In this document: positions 1 to 8,662 of the stretch, one piece after another
Layout of the letters: each line of letters opens with the position of its first letter
Position numbering within the stretch: the first letter of the stretch is position 1
Assembly: GCF_947581735.1 (NCBI RefSeq)
Contig: NZ_CANPVT010000002.1
Span: 441,511-505,510 of the forward strand
Origin: Candidatus Palauibacter soopunensis
GTDB taxonomy: Bacteria > Gemmatimonadota > Gemmatimonadetes > Palauibacterales > Palauibacteraceae
Direction: 5' to 3'
DNA: 64,000 bases
Made by a program: the position numbers and the translations under genes
Notes under the pieces: model-generated
What the model was told of the DNA's origin: nothing
The model's database searches: none
Seen by the model: the letters and a program-made list of their open reading frames with translations, nothing else

Positions 1-375
1 CAGGCACCGCTGCACGGACCGGAGCTGAGTCCGGATGAGCGCCGCCGCGCGCAGGCCCGGATCGACCAGGAGAAGGAGCGGTTCGCCCTGCGCGAGCACC
101 CGTTCGGTGTGCCGGACCGCAAGCCGGTCCTGGCCGAACTCTTCTTCGATCGCGCCGGCCGGCTGTGGGTGGAAAAGACGGGCGTCGACGGGCAGGAGAT
201 GCGGGAGGCCGATGTCTACCGCGACGGTACGCTGGAGGCCCGATACCGCTGGCCGCGCCGCGTCGAACACCTCGCCTATCCCGCCTGGACCACCGAGACG
301 GAACTCTACGGCACGACGCGCGACTCCCTCGACGTCTGGCGAGCCGCCCGCGTCCGCTTCACCCGAATCCCGTAA
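1..375 (+). CDS. C-terminal end of a beta-propeller-like protein (partial)
   Basis: The frame is open from base 1 and ends at 375, leaving 124 residues of a protein that starts outside the window. The tail alternates short strand-like stretches with turns (AELFFDRAGRLWVEK, then a closing segment ending VRFTRIP). This resembles the last blades of the 6-bladed beta-propeller proteins common in this kind of genome. No catalytic motif is visible. The family call is inferred from the strand pattern and the typical closing segment, so it is tentative. Confidence 0.5.
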   Translation, partial: QAPLHGPELSPDERRRAQARIDQEKERFALREHPFGVPDRKPVLAELFFDRAGRLWVEKTGVDGQEMREADVYRDGTLEARYRWPRRVEHLAYPAWTTETELYGTTRDSLDVWRAARVRFTRIP

Positions 376-434
376 CCTGCGCTGCGGCTCGCTCGCGTTG
401 CGGGCGGGGGCTAGTTTCGGCGCGCGGATAGCCC

Positions 435-454
435 GGCCCCATCTCCGCGGGGCC
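435..454. terminator. GC hairpin after the partial gene
   Basis: GGCCCC and GGGGCC form a six-pair stem around an 8-nt loop in the gap between the first gene and the DUF2723 pair. No T-tract follows, so intrinsic termination is uncertain. The rest of this 140-base gap shows nothing recognisable. Confidence 0.25.
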
Positions 455-518
455 CGACCGGTTTCCGGTGACACCTTCCACGCGAACCTCGTGAACGGAG
501 CGGCGTAATACCGGCGTG

Positions 519-2840
519 ATGAACGGCATCGAGCGCGAGAAGATCGGTCCGCTGACGCTGCGTCTGTGGGGGCTTGTGACGGCCCTCGCCGTGTGGTCGC
601 TCTACCTGCTGACGATCGCGCCGACGACCGGCTTCTGGGACACGTCGGAGTACGTGACGACGGCGCACATCCTCGGGCTCCCGCACCCGCCGGGGAATCC
701 GGGCTTCGTCCTCGTCGGGCGCGTGTGGACGCTGCTGCTCGAGTTCACGGGACTCCCCGTCGCGCTGCGCATCAACATCCTCAGCGCCACGCTCTCCGCC
801 GGGGCGAGCTTCTTCTCGTTCCTCGCGGTCGCGCGCATGGTCGCGCACTTCCGCGAGAACCGGCACGAGATCCTCGTGGCTTCGATGGTCGCGGTGTGGA
901 TCGGGGCCACGGCCTTCACCGTCTGGACCCAGTCGAATCTGAACGAGAAGGTCTACACGCTCTCGCTCTTCATCGTCTCGCTCGTGAGCTACCTGACGAT
1001 GCTGTGGGTGGACGAGGCGGATTCGGCGCGCGGTAACCGGCTGCTCGTGCTGATCGCGCTCCTGCTCGGCCTGGGCTGGTCGAACCACACCATGTCGCTG
1101 CTGCCGGGTCCGGCGCTGGCGCTCTTCGTCCTGCTGCACCGCTGGCGCGCCGCCCTTAACCCGCGCGTCCTCGGGCTGGCCGTGGCCCTGTTCGCGGTCG
1201 GCTACTCGGTGCAGCTCCTCTTCGTCCCCATCCGGTCGGCGCAGAACCCGATCATCGACGAGGCGGACCCGGAGTGTCCGACGCTCATCTCGGCCGTCAC
1301 GCCGAGCGTGATCGACGACCGTTTCGGGAACAGCAAGCTCTCGGTCGCGTGCGAGCCGCTGGCCCTCTCGCTGATCCGCGACCAGTACGGCCCGGGGCCG
1401 ATCACGCAGCGCCAGGCTCCGTTGCACCGGCAGTACGCGAACTACTGGCAGTACTTCGACTGGCAGTGGGCGCGTTCGCTGCCGCCGGGCGGCCGGGTCG
1501 CCGCGAGCATGCTCTTCCTCTTTCTCGCCCTCCTCGGCCTCTGGACCCACTTCCGGAGCGACCGGAAGACCTTCGTCTACGCGGGGACCCTCTTCTTCAC
1601 GGTCACGCTGTTGCTCGTCTACTACCTCAACTTCAAGCACGGCTACTCGCTGTACCTGGAGGAGGTGCCGAACATCCTCCAGCACGAGGTCCGCGAGCGC
1701 GACTACTTCTACATCATCGGCTTCCAGTTATGGGGGATCTACGCCGGACTGGGGCTCGTCGCGCTGTGGGGCAACTGGACCGTCCCGCCCGGGCGGAGGA
1801 GCGTCGTGCCCCCGGACCGGACGCGTCTGCCGGAGGACCGCCCGACCGGATTCGGCGCGCGGCACCGGAGGGCGGCGCCGATCCTGGCCGTCGCGCTCGT
1901 GCCCTTCTTCTTCAACTTCGCGCGCGCGGACCGGTCGGAGGACACCGCGGCCCGCGACTGGGCGTACAACATCCTGCAGTCGGTCGAGCCGTACGCCGTG
2001 CTGTTCACGAACGGGGACAACGACACCTTCCCGCTCTGGTACCTGCAGGAGGTGGAGGGGATTCGGCGCGACGTGACCGTCATCGTCCACTCCTACCTCG
2101 GCACGGACTGGTATCCGAAGCAGTTGCGGTCGCTGACGACGCCCTGCGAGCCGGGGGTGTCCGCGGCGGATTCCCCGACGACCGTCGTGTGCCAGCGTCC
2201 CTTCGACGCGGCGAACGCGGCGAGCCCGTACGTGGACGGGGCGGCGCCCTCTCCGACGCGCTCGATCATCGCCCTGAACGATGCGCAGATCGACGGGCTC
2301 GCGCCGGGGATCGCGGTCGCCCGCGACACGGCGTTCCGGGTCTCCAGCGCGGTGACGGCGACCGTGCGCGGCGGAGACTCGATTCTGTACCCCGACATCC
2401 TCGTGTTCCACATCATGCAGCAGTCGCTGGGGGACCGGCCGGTCTATTTCGCGGCGACCGCTCCGCCGGTGTACGGGAAGTGGGGGCTGCAACCGCACCT
2501 CGTCCGGCACGGGCTCGCCTTCAAGCTCGTGGACGCACCGCTGGAGGAGACGGCAGACCTCGTGAACCTGCGCGAGTACATGCCGAACACGGTGTCGCCG
2601 ACGTGGAACGACCGCGCCCGCACCGAGGAACTGCTGTGGGACGTGTTCGAGGTCGAAGATGTGCTGGGATGGGAGGAGTGGCCCGAGCCGTCCACGCAGT
2701 CGAGCATCCCGGCCCAGTATTACCTTGCCTACTACCTGCAGGGCATGACGGAGGAGCACCTGGGCGACGTGGAAGCCGCTGAGCAGGCGTACGAGCGCGC
2801 GGACCGTTTCGGGCGGCTCGCCGGCCTCGGCGTGCCGTAG
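519..2840 (+). CDS. DUF2723 multi-pass membrane protein (GT-C-like), copy 1
   Basis: This is a 773-residue integral membrane protein of the DUF2723 (PF11028) family, which includes the human protein O-mannosyltransferase TMEM260. It has about a dozen hydrophobic segments in its first 470 residues, then a soluble C-terminal region. An acidic motif (WDTSEYVTTAHILGLPHPPG) follows the first membrane segment, where GT-C enzymes keep a catalytic acidic residue in the first extracytoplasmic loop. A likely role is transfer of a lipid-linked sugar to an exported substrate, inferred from the family. I chose ATG 519 over GTG 516 because MNGIEREK then aligns with MSGIEQEK of the next gene, two bases downstream, a clear tandem paralogue. 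Confidence 0.85.
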   Translation: MNGIEREKIGPLTLRLWGLVTALAVWSLYLLTIAPTTGFWDTSEYVTTAHILGLPHPPGNPGFVLVGRVWTLLLEFTGLPVALRINILSATLSAGASFFSFLAVARMVAHFRENRHEILVASMVAVWIGATAFTVWTQSNLNEKVYTLSLFIVSLVSYLTMLWVDEADSARGNRLLVLIALLLGLGWSNHTMSLLPGPALALFVLLHRWRAALNPRVLGLAVALFAVGYSVQLLFVPIRSAQNPIIDEADPECPTLISAVTPSVIDDRFGNSKLSVACEPLALSLIRDQYGPGPITQRQAPLHRQYANYWQYFDWQWARSLPPGGRVAASMLFLFLALLGLWTHFRSDRKTFVYAGTLFFTVTLLLVYYLNFKHGYSLYLEEVPNILQHEVRERDYFYIIGFQLWGIYAGLGLVALWGNWTVPPGRRSVVPPDRTRLPEDRPTGFGARHRRAAPILAVALVPFFFNFARADRSEDTAARDWAYNILQSVEPYAVLFTNGDNDTFPLWYLQEVEGIRRDVTVIVHSYLGTDWYPKQLRSLTTPCEPGVSAADSPTTVVCQRPFDAANAASPYVDGAAPSPTRSIIALNDAQIDGLAPGIAVARDTAFRVSSAVTATVRGGDSILYPDILVFHIMQQSLGDRPVYFAATAPPVYGKWGLQPHLVRHGLAFKLVDAPLEETADLVNLREYMPNTVSPTWNDRARTEELLWDVFEVEDVLGWEEWPEPSTQSSIPAQYYLAYYLQGMTEEHLGDVEAAEQAYERADRFGRLAGLGVP

Positions 2841-2842
2841 CC

Positions 2843-5122
2843 GTGAGCGGGATAGAACAGGAGAAGGTCGGCCCGCTGACGCTGCGGGTCTGGGCGTTGC
2901 TGACGGCGCTCGCCGTCTGGGTGCTCTATCTCCTGACCCTGGCGCCGACGGTCGGGTTCTGGGACGCGTCGGAGTACGTGACGACGGCGCACATTCTCGG
3001 ACTCCCGCACCCGCCGGGGAATCCGCTCTTCGTGACCGTCGGCCGCGTGTGGGACCTCCTGACGGGGTTCACCGGCCTCCCCGTCGCGCTGCGGATCAAC
3101 GCGCTCGGCGCCACGCTCTCCGCCGGGGCGAGCTTCTTCTGGTTCCTGGCCGTCGTCCGCATCGTCGGGCGCTTCCGCGAGAACCGGCACGAGGTGCTCG
3201 TCGCCGCGGTGGCGGCCGTGTGGATCGGGGCCACGGCCTTCACCGTGTGGACCCAGTCGAACCTCAACGAGAAGGTCTATCCCCTCTCGATGTTCGTCGT
3301 GGCCCTCGTGAGCTACCTGGCGATGGTCTGGATGGAGCAGGCGGACACGGCGCGCGGGAACCGCCTCCTGGTGCTCATGGCGCTGGTCCTCGGCCTGGGC
3401 TGGGCGAACCACACCATGTCGATGCTGCCGGGGCTGGCGCTGGCCGCGTTCGTGCTGCTGCACCGGTGGCGGGCCGCGCTGAACCCGCGCGTCCTGGGGC
3501 CCGCCGTCGCGCTGCTCGCCGTGGGCTACTCGCTGCAGTTCCTCTTCGTCCCCATCCGCTCGGCGCAGAACCCGATCATCGACGAGGCGGATCCGGAGTG
3601 TCCCTCGCTCGTCTCGGCCGTCACGCCGCGGCGGATCAACGACCAGTACGGGCAGAGCAAGCTCGCCGTGGCGTGCGAGCCGCTCGCCCTCTCGCTGATC
3701 CGCGACCAGTACGCCCCGACGCCGATCACCGAGCGCCAGGCCCCGCTGACCGCCCAGATGGCGAACTACTGGCAGTACTTCGACTGGCAGTGGGCGCGGT
3801 CGCTGCCACCCGGCGGCCGGCTCGCCGCGAGCGTCCTCTTCCTCTTCCTGGCCCTGGTCGGCCTCTGGACCCACGTGCGAAAGGATCGGAAGACGTTCGT
3901 CTACGCGGGCACGCTCCTCTTCACCGTCACGCTGCTGCTCGTCTATTACCTCAACTTCCGGTACGGCTACTCGATGTACTGGGAGGAGGCGCCACTCCTC
4001 GCCGCCCACGAGGTCCGCGAGCGGGACTACTTCTTCATCATCGGCTTCCAGTTGTGGGGGATCTACGCCGGGCTGGGACTCGCCGCCCTGTGGGGACGGT
4101 GGACCGCGGCGCGCGATCCGGCCCCGCTGCCGGCGGGGTTCGGCCCCCGGCACCGGAGGGCGGCCGCGCTCCTCGCGCTCGGTCTCATCCCCTTCTTCTT
4201 CAACTTCGGCCAGGCCGACCGGACGGGAGACCACGCCGCCCGCAATCTCGCGTACAACATGCTCCAGTCCGTCGAGCCGTACGCCGTCCTGTTCACGTAC
4301 GGCGACAACGACACCTTCCCGCTCTGGTATCTGCAGGAGGTGGAGGGACTCCGGCGCGACGTGACGGTCATCGTCCAGTCGTACCTGGGGACGAACTGGT
4401 ACCACAAGCAGCTGCGGCGGCTGACGAAGCCGTGCGAGCCGGGGGAGTCGGCGGAGGACTCCCCGACGACGGTCGTGTGCCAGCGGTCGTTCGATCCGTC
4501 GACGGCGGCGGATCTGTACGCGGACATGACCGTGACGCCGCCGACGCGTTCGGCCATCCCGCCGTCCGATACCGGGATCGATGCCCTGTCGCGGGGACAG
4601 CTCATCCCGGAGGACTCGACCTATCGGCTCTCGGACTGGATCGCGGGGCCGCTGCGGGAAGGCGACGTCTTTTCGCCGGCCGAACTCCGCGTGCTCCAGA
4701 TCGCCCGGCAGTCGCTGGGGGACCGGCCGGTCTACTTCGCGGCGACGGCCTCGCCGGTGTACGGCAAGTGGGGACTGCAGCCTCACCTCGTCCGGCAGGG
4801 GCTCGCCTTCAAGCTCGTGGACGGACCGCTCGAGGAGTCCGGGACGCTCGTCGACCTGAGCGAATACTTTCCCGATTCGCCGCTGCCGACGTGGAACGAC
4901 CGCGTCCGCACCGGAGAACTGCTGGAAGACGTATTTCTCGTCGACGACGTCCTGGCGTGGAACAGGTGGCCGGATCCGTCCACGAGGTCGAACATCCCCG
5001 GCGCCTACTACATGGCGCACGCCTTCCAGGGAGTTTCCGAGGAGTTGTACGGGAATACGGAAGCCGCGGAGTGGGCCTACCGCCGGGCGAACCACTTCGC
5101 GCGGCTTACCGGCGCCGACTGA
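2843..5122 (+). CDS. DUF2723 multi-pass membrane protein (GT-C-like), copy 2
   Basis: This 759-residue protein is a paralogue of the preceding gene and follows it with a 2-base gap, so the two are surely co-transcribed. It shares the N-terminal motif (WDASEYVTTAHILGLPHPPG), the membrane topology and soluble motifs such as YGDNDTFPLWYLQEVEG. Differences concentrate in a variable stretch of the soluble part around residues 550-610, the likely site of substrate divergence. GTG start. It converges on the small membrane protein at 5129. The family assignment is firm; the acceptor and donor are unknown. Confidence 0.85.
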   Translation: MSGIEQEKVGPLTLRVWALLTALAVWVLYLLTLAPTVGFWDASEYVTTAHILGLPHPPGNPLFVTVGRVWDLLTGFTGLPVALRINALGATLSAGASFFWFLAVVRIVGRFRENRHEVLVAAVAAVWIGATAFTVWTQSNLNEKVYPLSMFVVALVSYLAMVWMEQADTARGNRLLVLMALVLGLGWANHTMSMLPGLALAAFVLLHRWRAALNPRVLGPAVALLAVGYSLQFLFVPIRSAQNPIIDEADPECPSLVSAVTPRRINDQYGQSKLAVACEPLALSLIRDQYAPTPITERQAPLTAQMANYWQYFDWQWARSLPPGGRLAASVLFLFLALVGLWTHVRKDRKTFVYAGTLLFTVTLLLVYYLNFRYGYSMYWEEAPLLAAHEVRERDYFFIIGFQLWGIYAGLGLAALWGRWTAARDPAPLPAGFGPRHRRAAALLALGLIPFFFNFGQADRTGDHAARNLAYNMLQSVEPYAVLFTYGDNDTFPLWYLQEVEGLRRDVTVIVQSYLGTNWYHKQLRRLTKPCEPGESAEDSPTTVVCQRSFDPSTAADLYADMTVTPPTRSAIPPSDTGIDALSRGQLIPEDSTYRLSDWIAGPLREGDVFSPAELRVLQIARQSLGDRPVYFAATASPVYGKWGLQPHLVRQGLAFKLVDGPLEESGTLVDLSEYFPDSPLPTWNDRVRTGELLEDVFLVDDVLAWNRWPDPSTRSNIPGAYYMAHAFQGVSEELYGNTEAAEWAYRRANHFARLTGAD

Positions 5123-5128
5123 CCGCCG

Positions 5129-5605
5129 CTACATGGGGCGGATGGTGCCCAGCAGCGTGACGATCAGGATCAGGACGCCGTTGATCGAGGCCACGATCGC
5201 GTTCGTCTTCCGGAACTTCACGAACGACGCGCTTGCCTCCCCCGCGTTGGCGGAAGCCTCCGCGGCGCGCGCGAGCCTTCCCGAGTTGGGGATCTGGACC
5301 GCGACCGCGAGGACGAAGGCGATGAGCCCCAGCACCTGCATCTGAAACTGCCAGTGCGGCGTGAGCCGGAAGACGCCGTAGCCGCCCAGCCCGGCGAGGC
5401 CGAAGCCGGCGACCGTGGTCAGCAGCATGCCGAGGAGCCCGGGGCCCCGGAGCAGCCGGTGGCCGGCGCGATAGAGGAACGCGATCACGTTCCGGTCGCC
5501 CGTCTTGTTGGCCCGGACGCCGAGGATCGCGAGCGAGAAGGTGACGCCGAACCAGAGCGCCAGCCCGATCAGATGCAGAAAGAGCATCACTCCACGCATG
5601 TCCAT
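5129..5605 (-). CDS. Small four-helix inner-membrane protein
   Basis: This 158-residue protein has four hydrophobic helices: one after the start (VMLFLHLIGLALWFGVTF), two in the middle and one at the C-terminus (GVLILIVTLLGTI). A first helix with histidine followed by GVTF, then a short RAG-type loop, recalls small membrane proteins of the DUF2269/CopD-like type, but I cannot fix the family. The frame runs upstream to 5677 without membrane-like sequence. I start at ATG 5605 (MDMRGVM), directly before the first helix; ATG 5599 is the alternative. It is convergent with the DUF2723 pair and divergent from the oxidase gene. Confidence 0.6.
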   Translation of the reverse strand: MDMRGVMLFLHLIGLALWFGVTFSLAILGVRANKTGDRNVIAFLYRAGHRLLRGPGLLGMLLTTVAGFGLAGLGGYGVFRLTPHWQFQMQVLGLIAFVLAVAVQIPNSGRLARAAEASANAGEASASFVKFRKTNAIVASINGVLILIVTLLGTIRPM

Positions 5606-5685
5606 GCGCGCAAAGTCCGGGCGGCGTGCGCACGGGTCAAGAGACCGCGATTGACGCGGGGCGGGGCCCGGCGGCAACGTCCGGC

Positions 5686-7083
5686 ATGAGCATGATCGCG
5701 CAAACGAAACGGACTCCGCTCCCGGCGGCGCTCGAGAACGAACTCGAAGAGGTGTTCGGCGACCGGTTCACGACGGCCGAGGCGATGCGCCGGCAGCACG
5801 GCGAGGGCGAATCGTTCCACGCCAACGAGCCGCCGGACGCGGTGGTGTTTCCCGAGTCCACGGCCGAGGTGTCCGCCGTCGTGCGCGCCTGCCACCGGCA
5901 CGACGTCCCGATGATCGGGTTCGGGGCCGGGACCTCGCTCGAAGGGCATGTCGCCGCGCGGCGCGGGGGAGTGACGATCGCGACGAGCGGCCTCTCGCGC
6001 CTCATTGAGCTCAACCCCGAGGACATGGACTGCCGCGTCGAGGCGGGGATGACGCGCAAGGCGCTGGAGCCGCACCTCAAGGGGACGGGCCTCTTCTTCC
6101 CCATCGACCCGGGCGCCGAGGCGAGCCTGGGCGGGATGGCTGCCACCGGGGCTTCCGGGACGACCACGGTCCGCTACGGCACGATGCGCGAAAACGTGCT
6201 CGGGCTCACCGTCGTGCTCCCGGACGGGACCGTGATCCGGACGGGTGGGCGCGCGAGAAAGTCCTCCGCCGGCTACGACCTCACGCGGCTTTTCCTCGGC
6301 TCCGAAGGCACGATCGGCATCATCACGGAGGTCCTCCTCCGGCTGCACGGGATCCCGGAGGCGATCGCCTCGGCGGTGTGCTCCTTCCCCACGCTGGCCG
6401 ACGCGGTGGACGCGGTGATCTACACGATCCAGAGCGGGGTGCCGGTCGCGCGGGTCGAACTCCTCGACGACGTGCAGATGGACGCGGTGAACCGGTACTC
6501 CGACTTCGACTACCCCGTGCGTCCCACGCTCTTCTTCGAGTTTCACGGGACGGCCGCCGGCGTCGAGGAGCAGTCGACCGAAGTGGGTCTCATCGCGAAG
6601 GAACTCGGCGGGACGGACTTCGAGTGGGCCACGCGGGCCGAGGAACGGTCGCGGCTGTGGGCCGCCCGGCACGAGGCCTACTACGCGTCGCTCGCCCTCC
6701 GTCCGGGCTCCCGGGGGTGGGCGACGGACGTCTGCGTCCCGATCTCGTCGCTCGCCGACTGTCTCCTGAAGACCCGGGAAGAGATCGACGCGGAAGGTCT
6801 GCTGGCGCCGATCGTCGCGCACGCGGGAGACGGCAACTTCCACGTCCTCTTCATCATCGATCCGGACGATGAGGAGGAGATGGCGCGCGCGAAGCGGGTG
6901 AACGCGCGCATGATCGAGCAGGCGATCTCGGTCGGGGGCACCTGTACCGGCGAACACGGGGTCGGCTACGGCAAGGTCCCCTACATGCGGGCCCAGCACG
7001 GGGATGCCGTCGACGCCATGCGCTCGATCAAGGAGGCGCTCGACCCGAAGGGCCTCATGAACCCCGGAAAGGTGGTCGCATGA
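5686..7083 (+). CDS. FAD-linked oxidase, D-lactate/glycolate dehydrogenase type
   Basis: This 465-residue flavoprotein belongs to the GlcD/D-lactate dehydrogenase (cytochrome) family, which oxidises D-2-hydroxyacids. The N-terminal FAD_binding_4 domain is visible at about residues 35-175 (EPPDAVVFPESTAEVSAVV, then GFGAGTSLEGH). The C-terminal FAD oxidase domain carries HAGDGNFHVLF and GTCTGEHGVGYGK, which include family-typical substrate and metal residues. ATG 5686 is chosen because the upstream extension (to 5626) is unlike the family. No signal peptide or iron-sulfur partner is seen, so this is the single-subunit type. Its stop overlaps the next start (ATGA), implying coupling with the amidohydrolase. 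Confidence 0.88.
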   Translation: MSMIAQTKRTPLPAALENELEEVFGDRFTTAEAMRRQHGEGESFHANEPPDAVVFPESTAEVSAVVRACHRHDVPMIGFGAGTSLEGHVAARRGGVTIATSGLSRLIELNPEDMDCRVEAGMTRKALEPHLKGTGLFFPIDPGAEASLGGMAATGASGTTTVRYGTMRENVLGLTVVLPDGTVIRTGGRARKSSAGYDLTRLFLGSEGTIGIITEVLLRLHGIPEAIASAVCSFPTLADAVDAVIYTIQSGVPVARVELLDDVQMDAVNRYSDFDYPVRPTLFFEFHGTAAGVEEQSTEVGLIAKELGGTDFEWATRAEERSRLWAARHEAYYASLALRPGSRGWATDVCVPISSLADCLLKTREEIDAEGLLAPIVAHAGDGNFHVLFIIDPDDEEEMARAKRVNARMIEQAISVGGTCTGEHGVGYGKVPYMRAQHGDAVDAMRSIKEALDPKGLMNPGKVVA

Positions 7084-8576
7084 CGATCAAAATCCGCGCA
7101 TTCCCGCTGCTCCTCGCGCTCGCGGCCTGCGCTTCCCCCGATGGCGGAGACGGCGGAGACGCGGCCGCCGGAGGGGAGGGTGTCGCGGACCTCGTCATCC
7201 TCGGCGGCCGGGTCATGGATCCGGAGACGCGACTGGACGCCGTGCGCGACGTCGCGGTCGCCGACGGTCGTATCACCGCCATCTCCGAAGGGGGCGTCGC
7301 CGGACGGGACACGATCGATGCCACCGGCCTCGTGGTCGCGCCCGGCTTCGTCGACCTGCACGCGCACGGACAGGACACGGTGAGCGCGAAGCTCCAGGCG
7401 CTGGACGGCGTGACGACGGCCCTCGAGATGGAGATCGGCGTGTACCCGGTGGCCGAATGGGTCGCCTCCCGCGAGGGGACGGCGCCCATCCACTTCGGGG
7501 CGACGGTGAGCCACCCGGGCGCGCGCACGAAGCTGCTCGCTGGTTTTGATGTCGGCCACTCGGTGATGACGCCGCCGGGCGAACCCAGCCCCTTCGAGTT
7601 CGAGGCGGTCTACGGGGCCGTCGACGACGACCAGATGCTCGAACTGAACGGGCTCATCGCGTCGGGCCTGGAGGAGGGCGGGCTCGGGATCGGGTTCGGC
7701 ATCACGTACACGCCGGGCGCCTCGCGGACGGAGATCTACCGCGTCTTCCAGCTCGCGGCCGCGCAGGGGGCGCCGGCCTACGTCCACATCCGGGGCGAGA
7801 ACTCGGGTGGCACGCTGGGGGCCTTCCAGGAGGTGATCGCGAACGCGCTCTCGACCGGCGCCTCGCTCCACATCGTCCACATGAACTCGAGCGCCGACGA
7901 GATGGCGCGCATGACGCTGGAGATGATCCGCGGGGCGCGCGAGCGCGGGATCGACATCACGACGGAGTCCTATCCCTATACGGCGGGCTCGACGCGGATC
8001 GAATCGGCGCTGTTCGACCCGTGGGAGGGCCGCCCCGACGACGAATACGGCCGTCTGCAGTGGTCGGGGACGCCGGAACGGCTGAACGCCGCGAGCTTTC
8101 GGCGCTACCGGGAGCAGGGCGGCTGGGTCGTGATCCACGGGAGGAGCGAGGAGACGAACGAGTGGATCGTCGCGCAGCCCGACGTGATCGTGGCGAGCGA
8201 CGGGATCCCGTACCTGTACCAGGCGATCCACCCGCGCGGCGCCGGGACGTATTCGCGCGTGCTCGGATACTACGTGCGCGAGCGCGGGGCGCTGAGCCTG
8301 ATGGACGCGCTCGCGAAGATGACGATCCTGCCGGCGCAGCGCGTCGAGGGGTTCGCCCCCGTCATGGCTCGGAAGGGAAGGGTTCAGGCCGGCGCGGACG
8401 CGGACATCGTCGTGTTCGATCCCGATACGATCATCGACCGCGCGACGTACGCGGACCCGGCCGCGCCCTCGGAGGGCGTCCACTATCTGTTGGTCGAGGG
8501 CACCGCTGTCGTCCGGGATGGAGAGATCGTGCCCGGCGTCTACCCCGGGCAGGCGATCACGAGCGGCACGCGGTAG
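7080..8576 (+). CDS. D-aminoacylase-like amidohydrolase lipoprotein
   Basis: This 498-residue amidohydrolase is of the N-acyl-D-amino-acid deacylase type. The N-terminus (LLLALAACASPDGG) is a lipoprotein signal with a plausible lipobox, so it acts outside the inner membrane. After a beta-sandwich start (VADLVILGGRVMDPETRLDAV), the barrel begins with the metal motif PGFVDLHAHGQD (HxH). Later come TESYPYTAGSTRIE and IVASDGIPYL, where the family keeps the late barrel aspartate. The C-terminal sandwich ends ADIVVFDPDTIIDRATY. It overlaps the flavoprotein by 4 bases; the pair could release D-amino acids or hydroxyacids and oxidise them, which is inference. The substrate is unknown. A related lipoprotein lies at 48263. 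Confidence 0.8.
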   Translation: MTIKIRAFPLLLALAACASPDGGDGGDAAAGGEGVADLVILGGRVMDPETRLDAVRDVAVADGRITAISEGGVAGRDTIDATGLVVAPGFVDLHAHGQDTVSAKLQALDGVTTALEMEIGVYPVAEWVASREGTAPIHFGATVSHPGARTKLLAGFDVGHSVMTPPGEPSPFEFEAVYGAVDDDQMLELNGLIASGLEEGGLGIGFGITYTPGASRTEIYRVFQLAAAQGAPAYVHIRGENSGGTLGAFQEVIANALSTGASLHIVHMNSSADEMARMTLEMIRGARERGIDITTESYPYTAGSTRIESALFDPWEGRPDDEYGRLQWSGTPERLNAASFRRYREQGGWVVIHGRSEETNEWIVAQPDVIVASDGIPYLYQAIHPRGAGTYSRVLGYYVRERGALSLMDALAKMTILPAQRVEGFAPVMARKGRVQAGADADIVVFDPDTIIDRATYADPAAPSEGVHYLLVEGTAVVRDGEIVPGVYPGQAITSGTR

Positions 8577-8662
8577 CGTCCGGCTCTCGGGCCGGGTCGA
8601 TTATTCGCCGGACGGGTATAGGCGGTGACGCTCTCCTCGCGCTCGCGGCCCTTACGCTCCTC
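8577..8662 (+). other. Gap that still encodes the N-terminal helix of the next protein
   Basis: The glycosyltransferase frame stays open through this stretch and encodes hydrophobic sequence (GGDALLALAALTLL) typical of the family's first membrane helix. It contains no ATG, GTG or TTG in that frame. Either a rare start such as ATT at 8600 or 8603 is used, or the protein begins at GTG 8663 with a shortened helix. Confidence 0.4.

Noticed and set aside
2732-5095. A 787-codon open frame on the minus strand
   Set aside because: It is antisense to the second DUF2723 gene, has no recognisable domain, and its composition is that of a shadow frame.
519-5122. The tandem DUF2723 genes as an assembly duplication
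   Set aside because: The copies differ throughout at the DNA and protein level and in length, so they are real paralogues.
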